DNA of 57,230 nt from Candidatus Dormiibacterota bacterium (GCA_003153505.1 PLZA01000039.1:71785-129014); one strand, 5' to 3'; positions 45,486 through 54,674 are shown, counted from the first letter of the stretch. The notes: generated by a model from the sequence alone, not told the origin. Made by a program: numbers and translations.

Positions 45486-46544
45486 ATGGCAGTGACGCAC
45501 ACAGGCTCGATGACCGGCGCCGAACGCATGCTCGCCACAGCGCGGCTGCAGCCGGCCGACCGCACGCCGATCTGGTTCATGCGCCAGGCTGGACGGTGCC
45601 TCGCGGGCTATCGAGCCCTTCGCGAGACCTACGACATCCTCACCATCACGCGCACCCCGGAGCTCTGCGCACGCGTGACGCTGATGCCCGTCGAGGAGTT
45701 CGGGGTGGATGCCGCGGTGATGTACGCCGACATCATGCTGCCGCTGCTCGGTATGGGGGTCCCCTTCTCGATCGATCCCGGCATCGGCCCGCTCATCCAT
45801 GAACCGCTGCGCACCGAGGCCGACGTGGCGGCGCTTCGGTTGGTCGACCCGCGCGAGGCGACCCCAGAACTGTTCGAGGCGATCAAGCTGGTCCGCCGGG
45901 AGCTCGATGGCAAGACTGCGGTGGTCGGCTTCGCCGGCGGCCCTTTCACCATGGCCTCCTACATGATCGAGGGCAAGCCCACCAAGGAGTTCTCGCGCAC
46001 CAAGGCGATGCTCCACGGTGAGCCGGAGCTGTGGCATCGCCTGATGAACACGCTGACCGAGGTCACGATCAGGTATCTCCGGGCGCAGGTCGACGCCGGC
46101 GCCCAGATGGTCCAGTTGTTCGACTCATGGGCTGGTGCGCTCTCGGTGTCGGCGTACGAGCAGATGGTGCTGCCCTACAGCCGGCGCATCCTCGAAGCGG
46201 CTGGCCAGACGGGGGTCCCGACGATCCACTTCGGCACGACGACATCACACCTGCTCGAGGCGATGGCGCGCTGCGGCTCGGACGTCATCAGCGTCGACTG
46301 GCGGCTGCCCCTTGACGAGGCCTGGCGCCGGATCGGCGACCGGGGCATCCAGGGCAACCTCGATCCTGGCGTCATGCTCGCGCCGTTCGAGGTGATCGCG
46401 CGCGAAGCGCGAGCGATCCTCGAGGACGCGGACGGCCAGCCCGGTCACATCTTCAACCTCGGACATGGTGTCCTTCCCGAGACGCCCAGCGACAACCTGA
46501 AGCGCCTCGCGGAACTCGTTCACGAGGACACGGACCGGGGCTGA
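45486..46544 (+). CDS. hemE: Uroporphyrinogen decarboxylase
   Basis: 352 residues from ATG 45486, the usual size. Signature motifs are PIWFMRQAGRCLAGYRALRE (substrate-binding RQAGR), DAAVMYADIMLPL (catalytic Asp region), GFAGGPFTMASYMIEG, VQLFDSWAGALS, HFGTTTSHLLEAM and NLDPGVMLAP, and GHIFNLGHGVLPET near the end. It converts uroporphyrinogen III to coproporphyrinogen III in the cytosol. hemH follows 37 bases later on the same strand, so the pair forms part of a heme operon. The intervening oxidase and decarboxylase steps are not encoded here. Confidence 0.95.
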   Translation: MAVTHTGSMTGAERMLATARLQPADRTPIWFMRQAGRCLAGYRALRETYDILTITRTPELCARVTLMPVEEFGVDAAVMYADIMLPLLGMGVPFSIDPGIGPLIHEPLRTEADVAALRLVDPREATPELFEAIKLVRRELDGKTAVVGFAGGPFTMASYMIEGKPTKEFSRTKAMLHGEPELWHRLMNTLTEVTIRYLRAQVDAGAQMVQLFDSWAGALSVSAYEQMVLPYSRRILEAAGQTGVPTIHFGTTTSHLLEAMARCGSDVISVDWRLPLDEAWRRIGDRGIQGNLDPGVMLAPFEVIAREARAILEDADGQPGHIFNLGHGVLPETPSDNLKRLAELVHEDTDRG

Positions 46545-46581
46545 CCGCGAGGGCGAGCGGCCAGCATCTACCCTTTGAGCA

Positions 46582-47529
46582 GTGGCTCAGTTCGGCGTCG
46601 TGCTCGCAACCTTCGGTTCGGCGGTGACGGCCGAGGACGTTCCCGCCTACCTCTCGTCAGTGCGCGGCGGGCGCGAGGTGCCGCCGGACCTGATCGATGA
46701 GTTCCGGCGGCGATACGACCTCATCGGCCGCTCACCACTGATCGACATCACCTTGGCGCAGTGCGCGGCGCTTCAGGACGCGCTCGACTCCGGGCACGAC
46801 GGAGAGGACATGCGCGTCGTCGCCGGAATGCTCCACTCCGAGCCCTCACTGCGCGGTGCGCTCGACGACCTCGCGGATGGCGGCACTGAACGCATCGTCG
46901 TGGTGGTCCTGGCGCCCCAGTATTCGCCGATCATCCTCGCGGGGTACGAGCGCGGCGTGGCCGCCTGGCGGGCGGAGCATCCCGACGTGGACGTGCGGAT
47001 CGCCGGTGCCTGGCACCTCATCCCCGAATGGATCGCGGCACTTGCCGAGCGCGTGGAGGACACGCTTGCGCGTCTTGAGCCGGACGTGCGTCTCCGGATC
47101 CCGATCATCTTCACCGCCCACAGCCTCCCCCGTCCTGTCGTCGACCGCGATCCCGGCTACATCACCCAACTCCGCGACACCGCGGCCGCCGTCGCCGAGC
47201 GACTCGGGCTGGCGAATGAGCAATGGAGCTTTGCGTATCAGAGCGCCGGGCACACGCCCGAGGAATGGCTGACGCCGGACGTCAAGGATCTCTTCCCGGC
47301 GTTTCGTGCCGAGGGGATCTCCGAGATCCTGGTCGTGCCCCTGCAATTCCTCGCGGACCACCTCGAGATCCTCTACGACATCGACATCGCTGCCGGCGCG
47401 GAGGCGGCGCAGGCGGGGATCACCATGCATCGCATCGAGCTGCCGAATACCCGGCCGGCGTTCATTCGTGCCCTGGCCGCGGTGGTGGAGCGCGAGCGCG
47501 CGGGAGCCGCGTCGACAGCGGTCTCCTGA
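46582..47529 (+). CDS. hemH: Ferrochelatase (protoporphyrin or coproporphyrin type)
   Basis: 315 residues from GTG 46582. Motifs: VVLATFGSAVTAEDVPAYL, APQYSPIILAGYERGV, the catalytic His in IIFTAHSLPRPVV, WSFAYQSAGHTPEEWLTPDV and the second active-site Glu in QFLADHLEILYDID. No Cys cluster for an iron-sulfur centre is seen. The enzyme inserts Fe2+ into the porphyrin ring. Gram-positive-like lineages often use coproporphyrin III, and sequence alone does not tell which is used. It follows hemE and is followed after 8 bases by a serine hydrolase gene. Confidence 0.93.
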   Translation: MAQFGVVLATFGSAVTAEDVPAYLSSVRGGREVPPDLIDEFRRRYDLIGRSPLIDITLAQCAALQDALDSGHDGEDMRVVAGMLHSEPSLRGALDDLADGGTERIVVVVLAPQYSPIILAGYERGVAAWRAEHPDVDVRIAGAWHLIPEWIAALAERVEDTLARLEPDVRLRIPIIFTAHSLPRPVVDRDPGYITQLRDTAAAVAERLGLANEQWSFAYQSAGHTPEEWLTPDVKDLFPAFRAEGISEILVVPLQFLADHLEILYDIDIAAGAEAAQAGITMHRIELPNTRPAFIRALAAVVERERAGAASTAVS

Positions 47530-47537
47530 CGGCCCTG

Positions 47538-48623
47538 GTGAACACGGTGACGCGGTTCGATGCCCAGGGAGTGGTCGAACCCGGATTCGAGACCGTGCGC
47601 GAGGCATTTGCCCGGGTCCTGACGGAGCAACGCGGGACCGGTGCCGCACTCGCCGTGTGGCACGAGGGCCGGTGGATCGTCGATCTCTGGGGCGGCGCCG
47701 CGAGCGCCGACGGGACGCGCGCATGGCAGCGCGACAGCATCGTCCAGCCGTATTCGGTGAGCAAGCCTTTCGCCGCAATGTGTGCGCTGGTGCTCGTCGA
47801 TCGCGGCGTGCTCGACCTGGACGCTCCCGTCCAGCGATACTGGCCCGAGTTCCGCGCCCCGGCCACGCCGCGCCACGTCCTCTCGCACCAGGCCGGCGTG
47901 GTCGCCCTGGACGCGGCTGCCCCGACCAGTGTCTTCTACGACTGGCACGCGCTCTGCGCGCTCCTCGCCGACCAGCGGTCCGAGTGGCCGCCGGGGACCG
48001 CGCATGGTGAATCGGCGCTCTTCTACGGCCATCTCGTCGGCGAGATCGTGCGCCGCGTCGACGGCCGCAGCCTCGGCGGGTTCCTGCGTGACGAGGTCTG
48101 CGCGCCGGCCGGACTCGACTTCGCGGTCGGACTGACTGCTGACGACCAGGCTCGCGCCGTCGAACTCACCTGTCTCGACGATATCGAGCCCCATGCGGGC
48201 GAGCTGTACCGCCGTGCCACCGCGAACCCCCCGGGAACGCGCGACCCAGCGGTCGTGAACGGCGCCGCCTGGCGCACTGCGGAGGTGCCGGCCATCAACG
48301 GGCACGGCACCGCGCGGGGTATCGCTGGCCTGTACGCCGCGCTGCTGCGCGGGGAGCTGCTCTCGCCGCAACTCCTGCGTGAAGCCGTATCGGTGCAGTG
48401 CTCAGGCGTCGACCGCGTGTTCGGTCACGAGAACGCCTGGGGACTCGGGTTCGGGATCGATCCTGAGGGGTTCGGTATGGGCGGCCTGGGTGGGAGTTTC
48501 GGCGCCGCGTGCAGCGCCGCCGGCTACGCCATCGCGTTTGTCACCGGGACGATGGGCACCCACGCACGCGGCGAGCTGCTCGAGAACACAGTCCGTGCCT
48601 GCATCGGGCTCGCGCCGATCTGA
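47538..48623 (+). CDS. Beta-lactamase-family serine hydrolase (esterase-like)
   Basis: 361 residues from GTG 47538, 8 bases after hemH. The fold is that of class C beta-lactamases and EstB-type esterases: GAALAVWHEGRWIVDLWGG, nucleophile in QPYSVSKPFAAM (SxxK), RHVLSHQAGVVALD, second motif FYGHLVGEIVRRVDG (Tyr present, Asn absent as in esterases) and GLGGSFGAACSAAGYAIAFV near the end. No signal peptide is seen, so it is probably a cytoplasmic esterase. Its position at the end of a heme operon is common only as chance neighbourhood; a role in heme synthesis is not implied. Confidence 0.88.
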   Translation: MNTVTRFDAQGVVEPGFETVREAFARVLTEQRGTGAALAVWHEGRWIVDLWGGAASADGTRAWQRDSIVQPYSVSKPFAAMCALVLVDRGVLDLDAPVQRYWPEFRAPATPRHVLSHQAGVVALDAAAPTSVFYDWHALCALLADQRSEWPPGTAHGESALFYGHLVGEIVRRVDGRSLGGFLRDEVCAPAGLDFAVGLTADDQARAVELTCLDDIEPHAGELYRRATANPPGTRDPAVVNGAAWRTAEVPAINGHGTARGIAGLYAALLRGELLSPQLLREAVSVQCSGVDRVFGHENAWGLGFGIDPEGFGMGGLGGSFGAACSAAGYAIAFVTGTMGTHARGELLENTVRACIGLAPI

Positions 48624-48640
48624 CCTTCCGCGGTGAGGTG

Positions 48641-49513
48641 CTAGACGGGTCGGCTCACCCCGATCGGGTTGGGATAGTGGATCCCGTCCGAGCGCTCCAG
48701 CAACGAGGTGAGCCGGCGCAGCGCGCCGAACAGGTGCTCCCGCGCCGGCTCGTCCATGGCCTCCCACACGTGGCTCGCGAGGCGGTCGGTGGCCTCCTCC
48801 ACTGCTGCGCGGAGCGCGCGACCGTCGCTGGTGAGCTCGCCGCCGGCATCGAGGATCCCGCGACTGCGCAGGCGCTCCACGCCCTGATCCCACTCCTCCT
48901 CGGTCCAACCCCGGAACCGGCGAATCGTGGCGGCGTCGATCCCGCTGCCGGCGGCAAGCGCGGTCACGAGCGATTCAAGCCCGTCGAGACCGTGGACGGT
49001 GAGCGCTGCGATGTGGCCGTCGAACCGATGCTCCCGAAGCAGGGTGCACGCGTGCCAGAGCTTGAGATGGGCTGCCTTCGGTTCGTCGAGCGCCGCGGTG
49101 GCGGTGAAGAGCGGGCGTCCTCCCCCGCTCAATCCGCGGGCAACGCGCATGGCTGCGTCCGCGGCCTCGGCGACCTCATCGGATGCCGCCGCATCGCCCC
49201 AGAGCCGGCGCAGCGCTGAGTCGGCAACCGCGGTTCGCGCCGTCAGCGCGAGCTCCGGGCTCGAGAAGCGCCAGGCGTCGGGAATGGCCCGCGCGACCAT
49301 CGCGGGCTGAAAGTTGTGGAACACCGCGGTGACCACACCCGGAGTCACGGCGCCCATGGGTGCGGAGCGTGAGCCGAAGTAGCCCATCCACCCGCCGCGC
49401 AGCCCTGCCGCCTTGTAGTGCTCGGTCGCCTCCGGCGCGAAATAGACGATTGCGTGGATCGGCTCGTAGAGCGTCCATGCACGGCGTGCGAGCGACCCGG
49501 ACACAGTTGTCAT
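48641..49513 (-). CDS. SCO6745-like helical protein
   Basis: 290 residues from ATG 49513 (MTTVSGSLARRAW); an ATG at 49546 overlaps the upstream gene. Motifs include TLYEPIHAIVYFAPEATEHY, GLRGGWMGYFGSRSAPMGAV, VTAVFHNFQPAMVARAIPDA and LRRLWG. The C-terminal half contains KLWHACTLLREHRFDGHIAA, FRGWTEEEWDQGVERLRSRG and LASHVWEAMDEP, resembling a MarR-like winged helix. This is the plan of the SCO6745 family, widespread in Actinomycetota and of unknown function. It lies 16 bases after the MBL-fold gene on the same strand. Confidence 0.78.
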   Translation of the reverse strand: MTTVSGSLARRAWTLYEPIHAIVYFAPEATEHYKAAGLRGGWMGYFGSRSAPMGAVTPGVVTAVFHNFQPAMVARAIPDAWRFSSPELALTARTAVADSALRRLWGDAAASDEVAEAADAAMRVARGLSGGGRPLFTATAALDEPKAAHLKLWHACTLLREHRFDGHIAALTVHGLDGLESLVTALAAGSGIDAATIRRFRGWTEEEWDQGVERLRSRGILDAGGELTSDGRALRAAVEEATDRLASHVWEAMDEPAREHLFGALRRLTSLLERSDGIHYPNPIGVSRPV

Positions 49514-49529
49514 CGTATCCGGCACCGCG

Positions 49530-50648
49530 TCAGCGCGCGACCGCACCGGTGGGGGTCAGCGTCCCGTGGAAGATCCCCGAGTGCGTGAAGGTCGGCGATG
49601 TGCCCGGACTGAGGATGCTGCCGGTCAGCTCGGACGACGGCATGAACTGCAGAAAGCGCGAGTCGGCGCGCGCGACGTCGACGATCGACTTCTCGAGCAC
49701 GCACGAGTTGTACTGGCGTGCGGTGTCCTCGAGCGTGTTGGCGTTGAGGACGACCTCCTGCTCCCACGCGCTCGTGTAGCGGCGCAGGCCGGGAATCCGG
49801 CTGTGCTCCGGTGTGAGGCACTCGGTCGCGATCACGTTCTCGCTGCTTGCCCAGATGCCGGTCTCCGTGTTGACCACCAGGGTGTGGTTGCCGATCGTGT
49901 GACCCGGCGAGGCGAGCAGCGCGACCCCGGGACCGATCAGCACATCACCGTCGATCGGCAACAGCGCGTCCTGTCGCAGTGAGCTGTACGTCGCTGCCTG
50001 ATACCACGGCACCTGCAACGGATGCAGAGCGGCGAGCGACTCGAGCTCAGCGCGCTGCACGATCAGCCGCGCGCGGGGCAGTGTCGCCGCCACCGGCGCA
50101 TTCGGGGAGAGGTCGTGAGCAGGCTCGGTGGTTCCGATCCACCGGCGCACGTCCTGCGTGTGCAGATGGTCGAACGTGATCCAGTCGACATCACCGGTGT
50201 CGATTCCGACGCTGCGCAGATGGCTGACGACGTCACCGAGCGGCCGTGCGAAGGCCCGCTCGAATGCCGGCGGAGTCGACTCACGCAAGCGCGCGAAGTA
50301 CGGCGTCCGCCGGGCGAGTTCCACATCGGTCGGTTCGAAGAGCAGCACTCGTGATTTGCCGTCGGGCTCGCGCCAGCGGACCACCACCATCCGGTGGGTC
50401 AGGGACAGATACGGGGTTGGGCTGATCGCGGCACGAAAGAGACCGAACCGGGTGGGATACGGCAGCAGCACGAGATCGAAGGTGCCGATCCAGTCCGGCA
50501 TCCCCGTGCCCCGGAACCACGCTCGAAACCCGGGCGCGGCCTCCCGGATCAGGTCAAGCTGCCGCCCTGGCTGAGGCTCACGGGCGGCCGTCGCAAAATG
50601 CGAGATCGCGGTGATCTCCCCGACCGGAGGTGGGACGTGCGTTGCCAT
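49530..50648 (-). CDS. Metallo-beta-lactamase-fold hydrolase with altered metal motif
   Basis: 372 residues from ATG 50648. The MBL fold is seen in VLLFEPTDVELARR, VDWITFDHLHTQDVRRWIG and VALLASPGHTIGNHTLVVN. The usual HxHxDH reads HLHTQD, with the acid one position later and no final His; the later PGH motif is kept. About 150 residues precede the motif, longer than usual. It may be a divergent metal hydrolase or an inactive relative. The SCO6745-like gene follows closely, so they probably form an operon. It diverges from the MmpL gene. Confidence 0.78.
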   Translation of the reverse strand: MATHVPPPVGEITAISHFATAAREPQPGRQLDLIREAAPGFRAWFRGTGMPDWIGTFDLVLLPYPTRFGLFRAAISPTPYLSLTHRMVVVRWREPDGKSRVLLFEPTDVELARRTPYFARLRESTPPAFERAFARPLGDVVSHLRSVGIDTGDVDWITFDHLHTQDVRRWIGTTEPAHDLSPNAPVAATLPRARLIVQRAELESLAALHPLQVPWYQAATYSSLRQDALLPIDGDVLIGPGVALLASPGHTIGNHTLVVNTETGIWASSENVIATECLTPEHSRIPGLRRYTSAWEQEVVLNANTLEDTARQYNSCVLEKSIVDVARADSRFLQFMPSSELTGSILSPGTSPTFTHSGIFHGTLTPTGAVAR

Positions 50649-50691
50649 CGCGGTCCTCGAGAGTCTACGCGGTGACGAAACCGCGGGTCGA

Positions 50692-50713
50692 TATACTCGA
50701 TCGCGTTGATCGA
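50692..50713 (+). promoter_or_regulatory. Candidate -10 box and operator ahead of the MmpL gene
   Basis: tatact at 50692-50697 matches a -10 box and overlaps the perfect dyad tcgatc-gcgtt-gatcga at 50697-50713. The ribosome site (gaaggag) follows at once. A TetR-like repressor binding here would control the divergent MBL and MmpL genes (inference). Confidence 0.33.
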
Positions 50714-50725
50714 AGGAGCATCACG

Positions 50726-52954
50726 ATGAGGCGCTGGGGGCATTTTGTCTACCGCCGCCGCAAAGCGGTGCTGGCCGTGTCACTCGGCTTCTTCGTGCTC
50801 TCGATCGTCGGGCTGCTCACCGGCGGGCAGCCGATCAATGCGGGCAACTACGACGTCGAGTCGGTGCATGCCGCCAACCTCGAAGCTGCGCAACTGCCGT
50901 CGACCACCGGTTCGTCGTTCACGCTCATCCTCAGTAGCTCGCAAGCGACCTTCGGTCAGCCCACGTTCGAGACGGCGGTCAACTCAGCGGTCGCACCGCT
51001 GCGCAACGACTCTCGGGTGAGCGCTCTGACCACGCCATACACCGCAAGCGCCGCCGCGGCTCCCCTCCTGGTCTCGACCGACAAGCACAGCGTGCTCGTC
51101 CAGGTGGGGATGCGGATCGATTTCTCGCAGGCCCGCTCCCAGTACGGTCAGATTCGCGGCGAGGTTCGCTCCTCATCGCTCAGCATCACCGCCACCGGCG
51201 ACGTCCCCCTTGCCTACGACTTCGACACGTATCTCGCGGACGATCTGCGCCGATCCGAGGTGGTGTCGCTCCCGCTCGCGCTGATCCTGCTGGTGATCGT
51301 GTTCACCACCGGCATCGCCGCGCTGCTCTGCCTTGGTGTCGGCGTCTTCGCTGTGCTGGGCGGTGTGGGAGCGGCGCTCGCGCTCGCGCACGCGATCAAC
51401 GTGTCGACGTACGCCGTCAATGTCGTGACGCTCGTCGGCCTTGGCATCGCGATCGACTATTCGCTGTTCATCGTGACGCGGTTCCGCGAGGAGCTTGCAT
51501 CCGCCAGCAGTGTCGAGGACGCGCTGGCCACGACCATGGCGACCGCGGGGCGAGCCATCATATTCAGCGGGCTCACTGTCGCAATCGGTCTCTCAGGCCT
51601 GCTCTTCTACACCGGCACGGCACTGGTGTCGATGGGGGTTGCCGGCGCGATCGTCGTTGCCATCTCGGTGCTGTATGCGGTCACGCTATTGCCCTCGATG
51701 CTCGCCATCCTCGGGACGCGCATCAACAGCATCCGGGTGCCGATCATGCAACCCAAGCCATTCGGTGAGGGCGCATGGCACCGGCTCGCAACCTGGGTCA
51801 TGCGCCGTCCCTGGACGGTGCTCATCCCGACCGTGGCGATCCTGCTGATCGCGGGATCGCCATTCCTGGATCTGCGACTCGCCAACAGCGACGTCAACCA
51901 ACTCCCCACCAGCGCCGAAGCCCGCAAGGGCGCCGACCTCCTGCAGGCGCAGTTTCCCCAGGTTGGTCAGAACACCATCGTCGTCGTCGTCAACTTCCAG
52001 CATGGGCGCCCCACCACGGCTGCCAACATCGCCACGGCATACCAGCTCGCCCAGCGGCTTGCCGCGCTCAAGGGAGTCACCGGAGTTCGCAGCTACGTCA
52101 GCGTCGATCCGACGTTGACGCTCTCCTCATACCAATCGCTCTACCTGCAGCCGAAGGGCTCGCTGCCGTCCGCGGTGCAGTCCGTGCTCACCAATCTGAC
52201 GGGATCGAGCATCGCCGTGCTCGACGTTGCCAACCCGTACTTCGTCACCAGCGATCAGGCGCACGCCCTCGTCCGTGACATCCGCGCCAGCGACGGCGTT
52301 TCCGGCGCAACCGTTCAGGTGACGGGCGACACGGCGTTCGACATCGATCTCGTCAACTACATGATCGACCACACGCCGCTCGCCATCGGCTTTGTGCTGA
52401 TCACCACGCTGGTCGTGCTCACCGTGCTGCTCCGTTCACTCGTGCTCCCGTTCAAGGCGGTGATCATGAACGCGCTCTCGTTGAGCGCCGCATTCGGTGC
52501 GCTGGTATGGGTTTTCGACCAGGGCCACCTCTCCTCGATCCTCGGCTTCACCGCCGGCCCGTTGGACCCGACCATCCCGGTGCTGCTCTTCTGCGTCGTG
52601 TTCGGGCTCTCGATGGACTACGAGGTGTTCCTGCTCACGCGCATGCAGGAGGCGTGGATTCGCACCGGCGACAATCGCACGGCCGTCGCCGACGGCCTCG
52701 AGCGCAGCGGCCGTCTCGTTACCGGAGCGGCCGCGATCATGGCATGCGTCTTTCTCGCATTCGCGCTCGCCAGCGTCGTGACCATCAAATCGATCGGGGT
52801 CGGAATGGCGGTCGCGGTGATCGTCGATGCCACACTGGTCCGGGCGCTCGTCGTCCCGGCGGTGATGCGCCTGCTCGGAGACGCCAACTGGTGGGCCCCC
52901 CGATGGCTCCGCCGCCCGCAACCCGAACGCCATGAGGTCGCCCCCGCTGCCTGA
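50726..52954 (+). CDS. MMPL-family membrane transporter
   Basis: 742 residues from ATG 50726, with gaaggag 7 bases before; an earlier GTG frame is unlikely. It is an RND-type protein with two similar halves: one span, a large outer domain, then five to six spans. The first half has VGLGIAIDYSLFIVTRFREE, the second FGLSMDYEVFLLTRMQEAWI, the characteristic Asp-Tyr motifs of MmpL proton pathways. Members export lipids, siderophores or drugs across the cytoplasmic membrane; the substrate is unknown. It is followed with a 23-base overlap by the hemolysin III gene. Confidence 0.92.
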   Translation: MRRWGHFVYRRRKAVLAVSLGFFVLSIVGLLTGGQPINAGNYDVESVHAANLEAAQLPSTTGSSFTLILSSSQATFGQPTFETAVNSAVAPLRNDSRVSALTTPYTASAAAAPLLVSTDKHSVLVQVGMRIDFSQARSQYGQIRGEVRSSSLSITATGDVPLAYDFDTYLADDLRRSEVVSLPLALILLVIVFTTGIAALLCLGVGVFAVLGGVGAALALAHAINVSTYAVNVVTLVGLGIAIDYSLFIVTRFREELASASSVEDALATTMATAGRAIIFSGLTVAIGLSGLLFYTGTALVSMGVAGAIVVAISVLYAVTLLPSMLAILGTRINSIRVPIMQPKPFGEGAWHRLATWVMRRPWTVLIPTVAILLIAGSPFLDLRLANSDVNQLPTSAEARKGADLLQAQFPQVGQNTIVVVVNFQHGRPTTAANIATAYQLAQRLAALKGVTGVRSYVSVDPTLTLSSYQSLYLQPKGSLPSAVQSVLTNLTGSSIAVLDVANPYFVTSDQAHALVRDIRASDGVSGATVQVTGDTAFDIDLVNYMIDHTPLAIGFVLITTLVVLTVLLRSLVLPFKAVIMNALSLSAAFGALVWVFDQGHLSSILGFTAGPLDPTIPVLLFCVVFGLSMDYEVFLLTRMQEAWIRTGDNRTAVADGLERSGRLVTGAAAIMACVFLAFALASVVTIKSIGVGMAVAVIVDATLVRALVVPAVMRLLGDANWWAPRWLRRPQPERHEVAPAA

Positions 52955-53612
52955 CACGACGCTGACCGCCGCGCCCCCCCGCCCGTCGTTGCGCGGCCTC
53001 ACTCATCTCGCCACCGTGCCCCTGGCGATCGCCGGCGCGATCAGCCTCGTCGTGGTCAGCGGTGGCAACATCGCCCGGCAGATCTCGCTCGGCATCTACG
53101 GCGTCTGCCTCGTCCTGCTCTTCGCCGTCAGCGCCAGCTACCATCGCGGCCCTTGGTCACCGCGGACGCGGCGGGTCTGGGGGCGCCTCGACCACGCAAC
53201 CATCTTTCTCGCCATCGCGGGGACGTACACGCCTGTGGTCGTCAACGTGCTGCGCGGCTGGCCATCCATCGTGCTGCTGGTGGTGATCTGGGTCCTGGCG
53301 GGCAGCGGCGTGGTGGTCGCGACCACCGGTGTGCCGCTCCCGCGCTGGGTGACCGTCGTGCTCTACCTCGGTGTCGGATGGACCGTGGTCTTCTTCCTCC
53401 CGGCGCTCGGGGATCGCATCCACGCCAGCGGGCTCGTGGTGCTGGCGGCCGGCGGCGCACTGTACTGCGCCGGGGCGATCTGTTACGCCACGAAACGGCC
53501 TCGCCTCTGGCCCAAGGTGTTCGGCTACCACGAGGTGTTCCACATCCTCGTGATCGCCGCGACCGCCGTCTACTTCGTGTTCATCATGGACACGGTCGCG
53601 CTGCAGCGGTAG
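52932..53612 (+). CDS. Hemolysin III / PAQR-family membrane protein
   Basis: 226 residues from ATG 52932, overlapping the end of the MmpL gene by 23 bases. Seven membrane spans. Family residues are visible: SASYHRGPWSPRTRRVWG (Ser and His), LDHATIFLAIAGTYTPV (Asp-His) and GYHEVFHILVIAATAVYF (HxxxH), the zinc site of PAQR receptors and bacterial HlyIII. Bacterial members are linked to membrane fluidity; the hemolysin name is historical. Overlap indicates co-translation with the MmpL transporter. Confidence 0.9.
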   Translation: MRSPPLPDTTLTAAPPRPSLRGLTHLATVPLAIAGAISLVVVSGGNIARQISLGIYGVCLVLLFAVSASYHRGPWSPRTRRVWGRLDHATIFLAIAGTYTPVVVNVLRGWPSIVLLVVIWVLAGSGVVVATTGVPLPRWVTVVLYLGVGWTVVFFLPALGDRIHASGLVVLAAGGALYCAGAICYATKRPRLWPKVFGYHEVFHILVIAATAVYFVFIMDTVALQR

Positions 53613-53765
53613 TCACGGCTCGTGCCGGGCGCGGGCCGAAAGGCCGTTACTTACCTGGTTTGAGCGAGACGCTACTGGCGTGGTGCGCGTCCCTGTACCG
53701 CGGCCTCGGACGCTCACGACAGGCAGGAGATCCACACAACCTGCCGCCACGATTTGGTGAGCCCT

Positions 53766-54227
53766 GGGTTTCGTGGAGTCGGATTACTGGACTGGCATGC
53801 TGCTGTCCCATCAGGAGGACAGCATGGGCAGACGGGGTTATCCGGCGGAGTTTCGGCAGCGAGTCCTTGACCTGATCGCGGCTGGCAGACGTGTGCGCGA
53901 CGTCGCGGCCGACCTCGGTATCAGCGAACAAACGGTGTACGGCTGGCGACGTCAGGAGCGAGTGGACCAGGGGATCGACCCCGGCCTCACGTCCGCGGAG
54001 CGGGCTGAGTCGGCGGCCGCGCGGCGTCGCATCCGGGAGCTCGAAGCCGAGGTCGCCATCCATCGCCAGGCGGGCGAGTTGTTGAAAGGGACCACAAGCC
54101 CAAAAGGAGATTCGCGGCCGTCGAGGTGATCGCCGCGCAGGGCCTGCCCGTGCACCTCGAGTGCCGCGTCCTCAACGTCTCCGAGTTCCGGCTACTAGGC
54201 ACCTCGCCACGTGGACCGACTGAATAA
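53766..54227 (+). mobile_element. IS3-family element remnant (orfA plus start of orfB)
   Basis: The left part (gtggagtcggattactggac at about 53774) is shared with 25225-25326. orfA is complete at 53824-54129. The orfB frame at 54108-54227 shows RFAAVEVIAAQGLPVHLECR and VLNVSEFRLL, then breaks off near 54186; the catalytic DDE domain is missing. orfB lies in the -1 frame after ccaaaagg, as in IS3 elements that shift frames. The element is inactive. Confidence 0.8.
53824..54129 (+). CDS. IS3-family OrfA (helix-turn-helix)
   Basis: 101 residues from ATG 53824 (MGRRGYPAEFRQR), with caggagga just before. An HTH is seen in VLDLIAAGRRVRDVAADLGI and SEQTVYGWRRQE, then a leucine-rich coiled region (AAARRRIRELEAEVAIHRQA). 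In IS3 elements OrfA binds the ends and is fused with OrfB by a -1 shift to give the transposase. With orfB truncated, it can at most act as a repressor. Confidence 0.83.
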   Translation: MGRRGYPAEFRQRVLDLIAAGRRVRDVAADLGISEQTVYGWRRQERVDQGIDPGLTSAERAESAAARRRIRELEAEVAIHRQAGELLKGTTSPKGDSRPSR

Positions 54228-54233
54228 GCGGTG

Positions 54234-54674
54234 CTATACGGGGATTCCCGTCACCCCTGCCAGCGGGGGATCAGTCCAATGCAGAACCGGCTTTGGTTCG
54301 GGTGGGATGACGACGTTCTCTCTGCCAGCGCACCCCCGTGAGCCGTGACGGTGCGGGTATCGTAAGCTGCACTCACGCGCTCGACACGGCGGTCGTTCCC
54401 ATTGGCGGCGCGGACCACCGTGCCTCCAGCAGAACCCGTATCCCTTCGTGCCACGCGGGCAGACGGTGGCGTAGTGACCGCACGGCTGACCGAACCTGTT
54501 GGTCCCAGCACATCGAGGCATGGCAGGCGCGTCCGGGAACGGCAGATACGGCATCCTCCCGTAATGCGGTCGGCCTGACCTCATTCGTGGACGACCGTAC
54601 TGATCGTGGAACTGCTCTTTCTTGCCCTTCGCAGTTGGTGAACGAGTGACGATGATGCGTCTTCGACGTGTCAT
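54234..54674 (-). CDS. Possible Cys/His-rich protein (HGG motif)
   Basis: 146 residues if ATG 54674 is the start; ATG 54584 (MRSGRPHYGRM) would give 116. The core MPRCAGTNRFGQPCGHYAT and VCPRGTKGYGFCWRHGG has the spacing Cx8Cx8Cx8CxxHGG, like small phage and plasmid proteins with RCxxxxxxGxxC...CxxHGG. A second Cys group (PPCRARECSL) follows. No ribosome site is seen, and the frame stays open far upstream. Existence is uncertain. Confidence 0.4.
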   Translation of the reverse strand: MTRRRRIIVTRSPTAKGKKEQFHDQYGRPRMRSGRPHYGRMPYLPFPDAPAMPRCAGTNRFGQPCGHYATVCPRGTKGYGFCWRHGGPRRQWERPPCRARECSLRYPHRHGSRGCAGRENVVIPPEPKPVLHWTDPPLAGVTGIPV

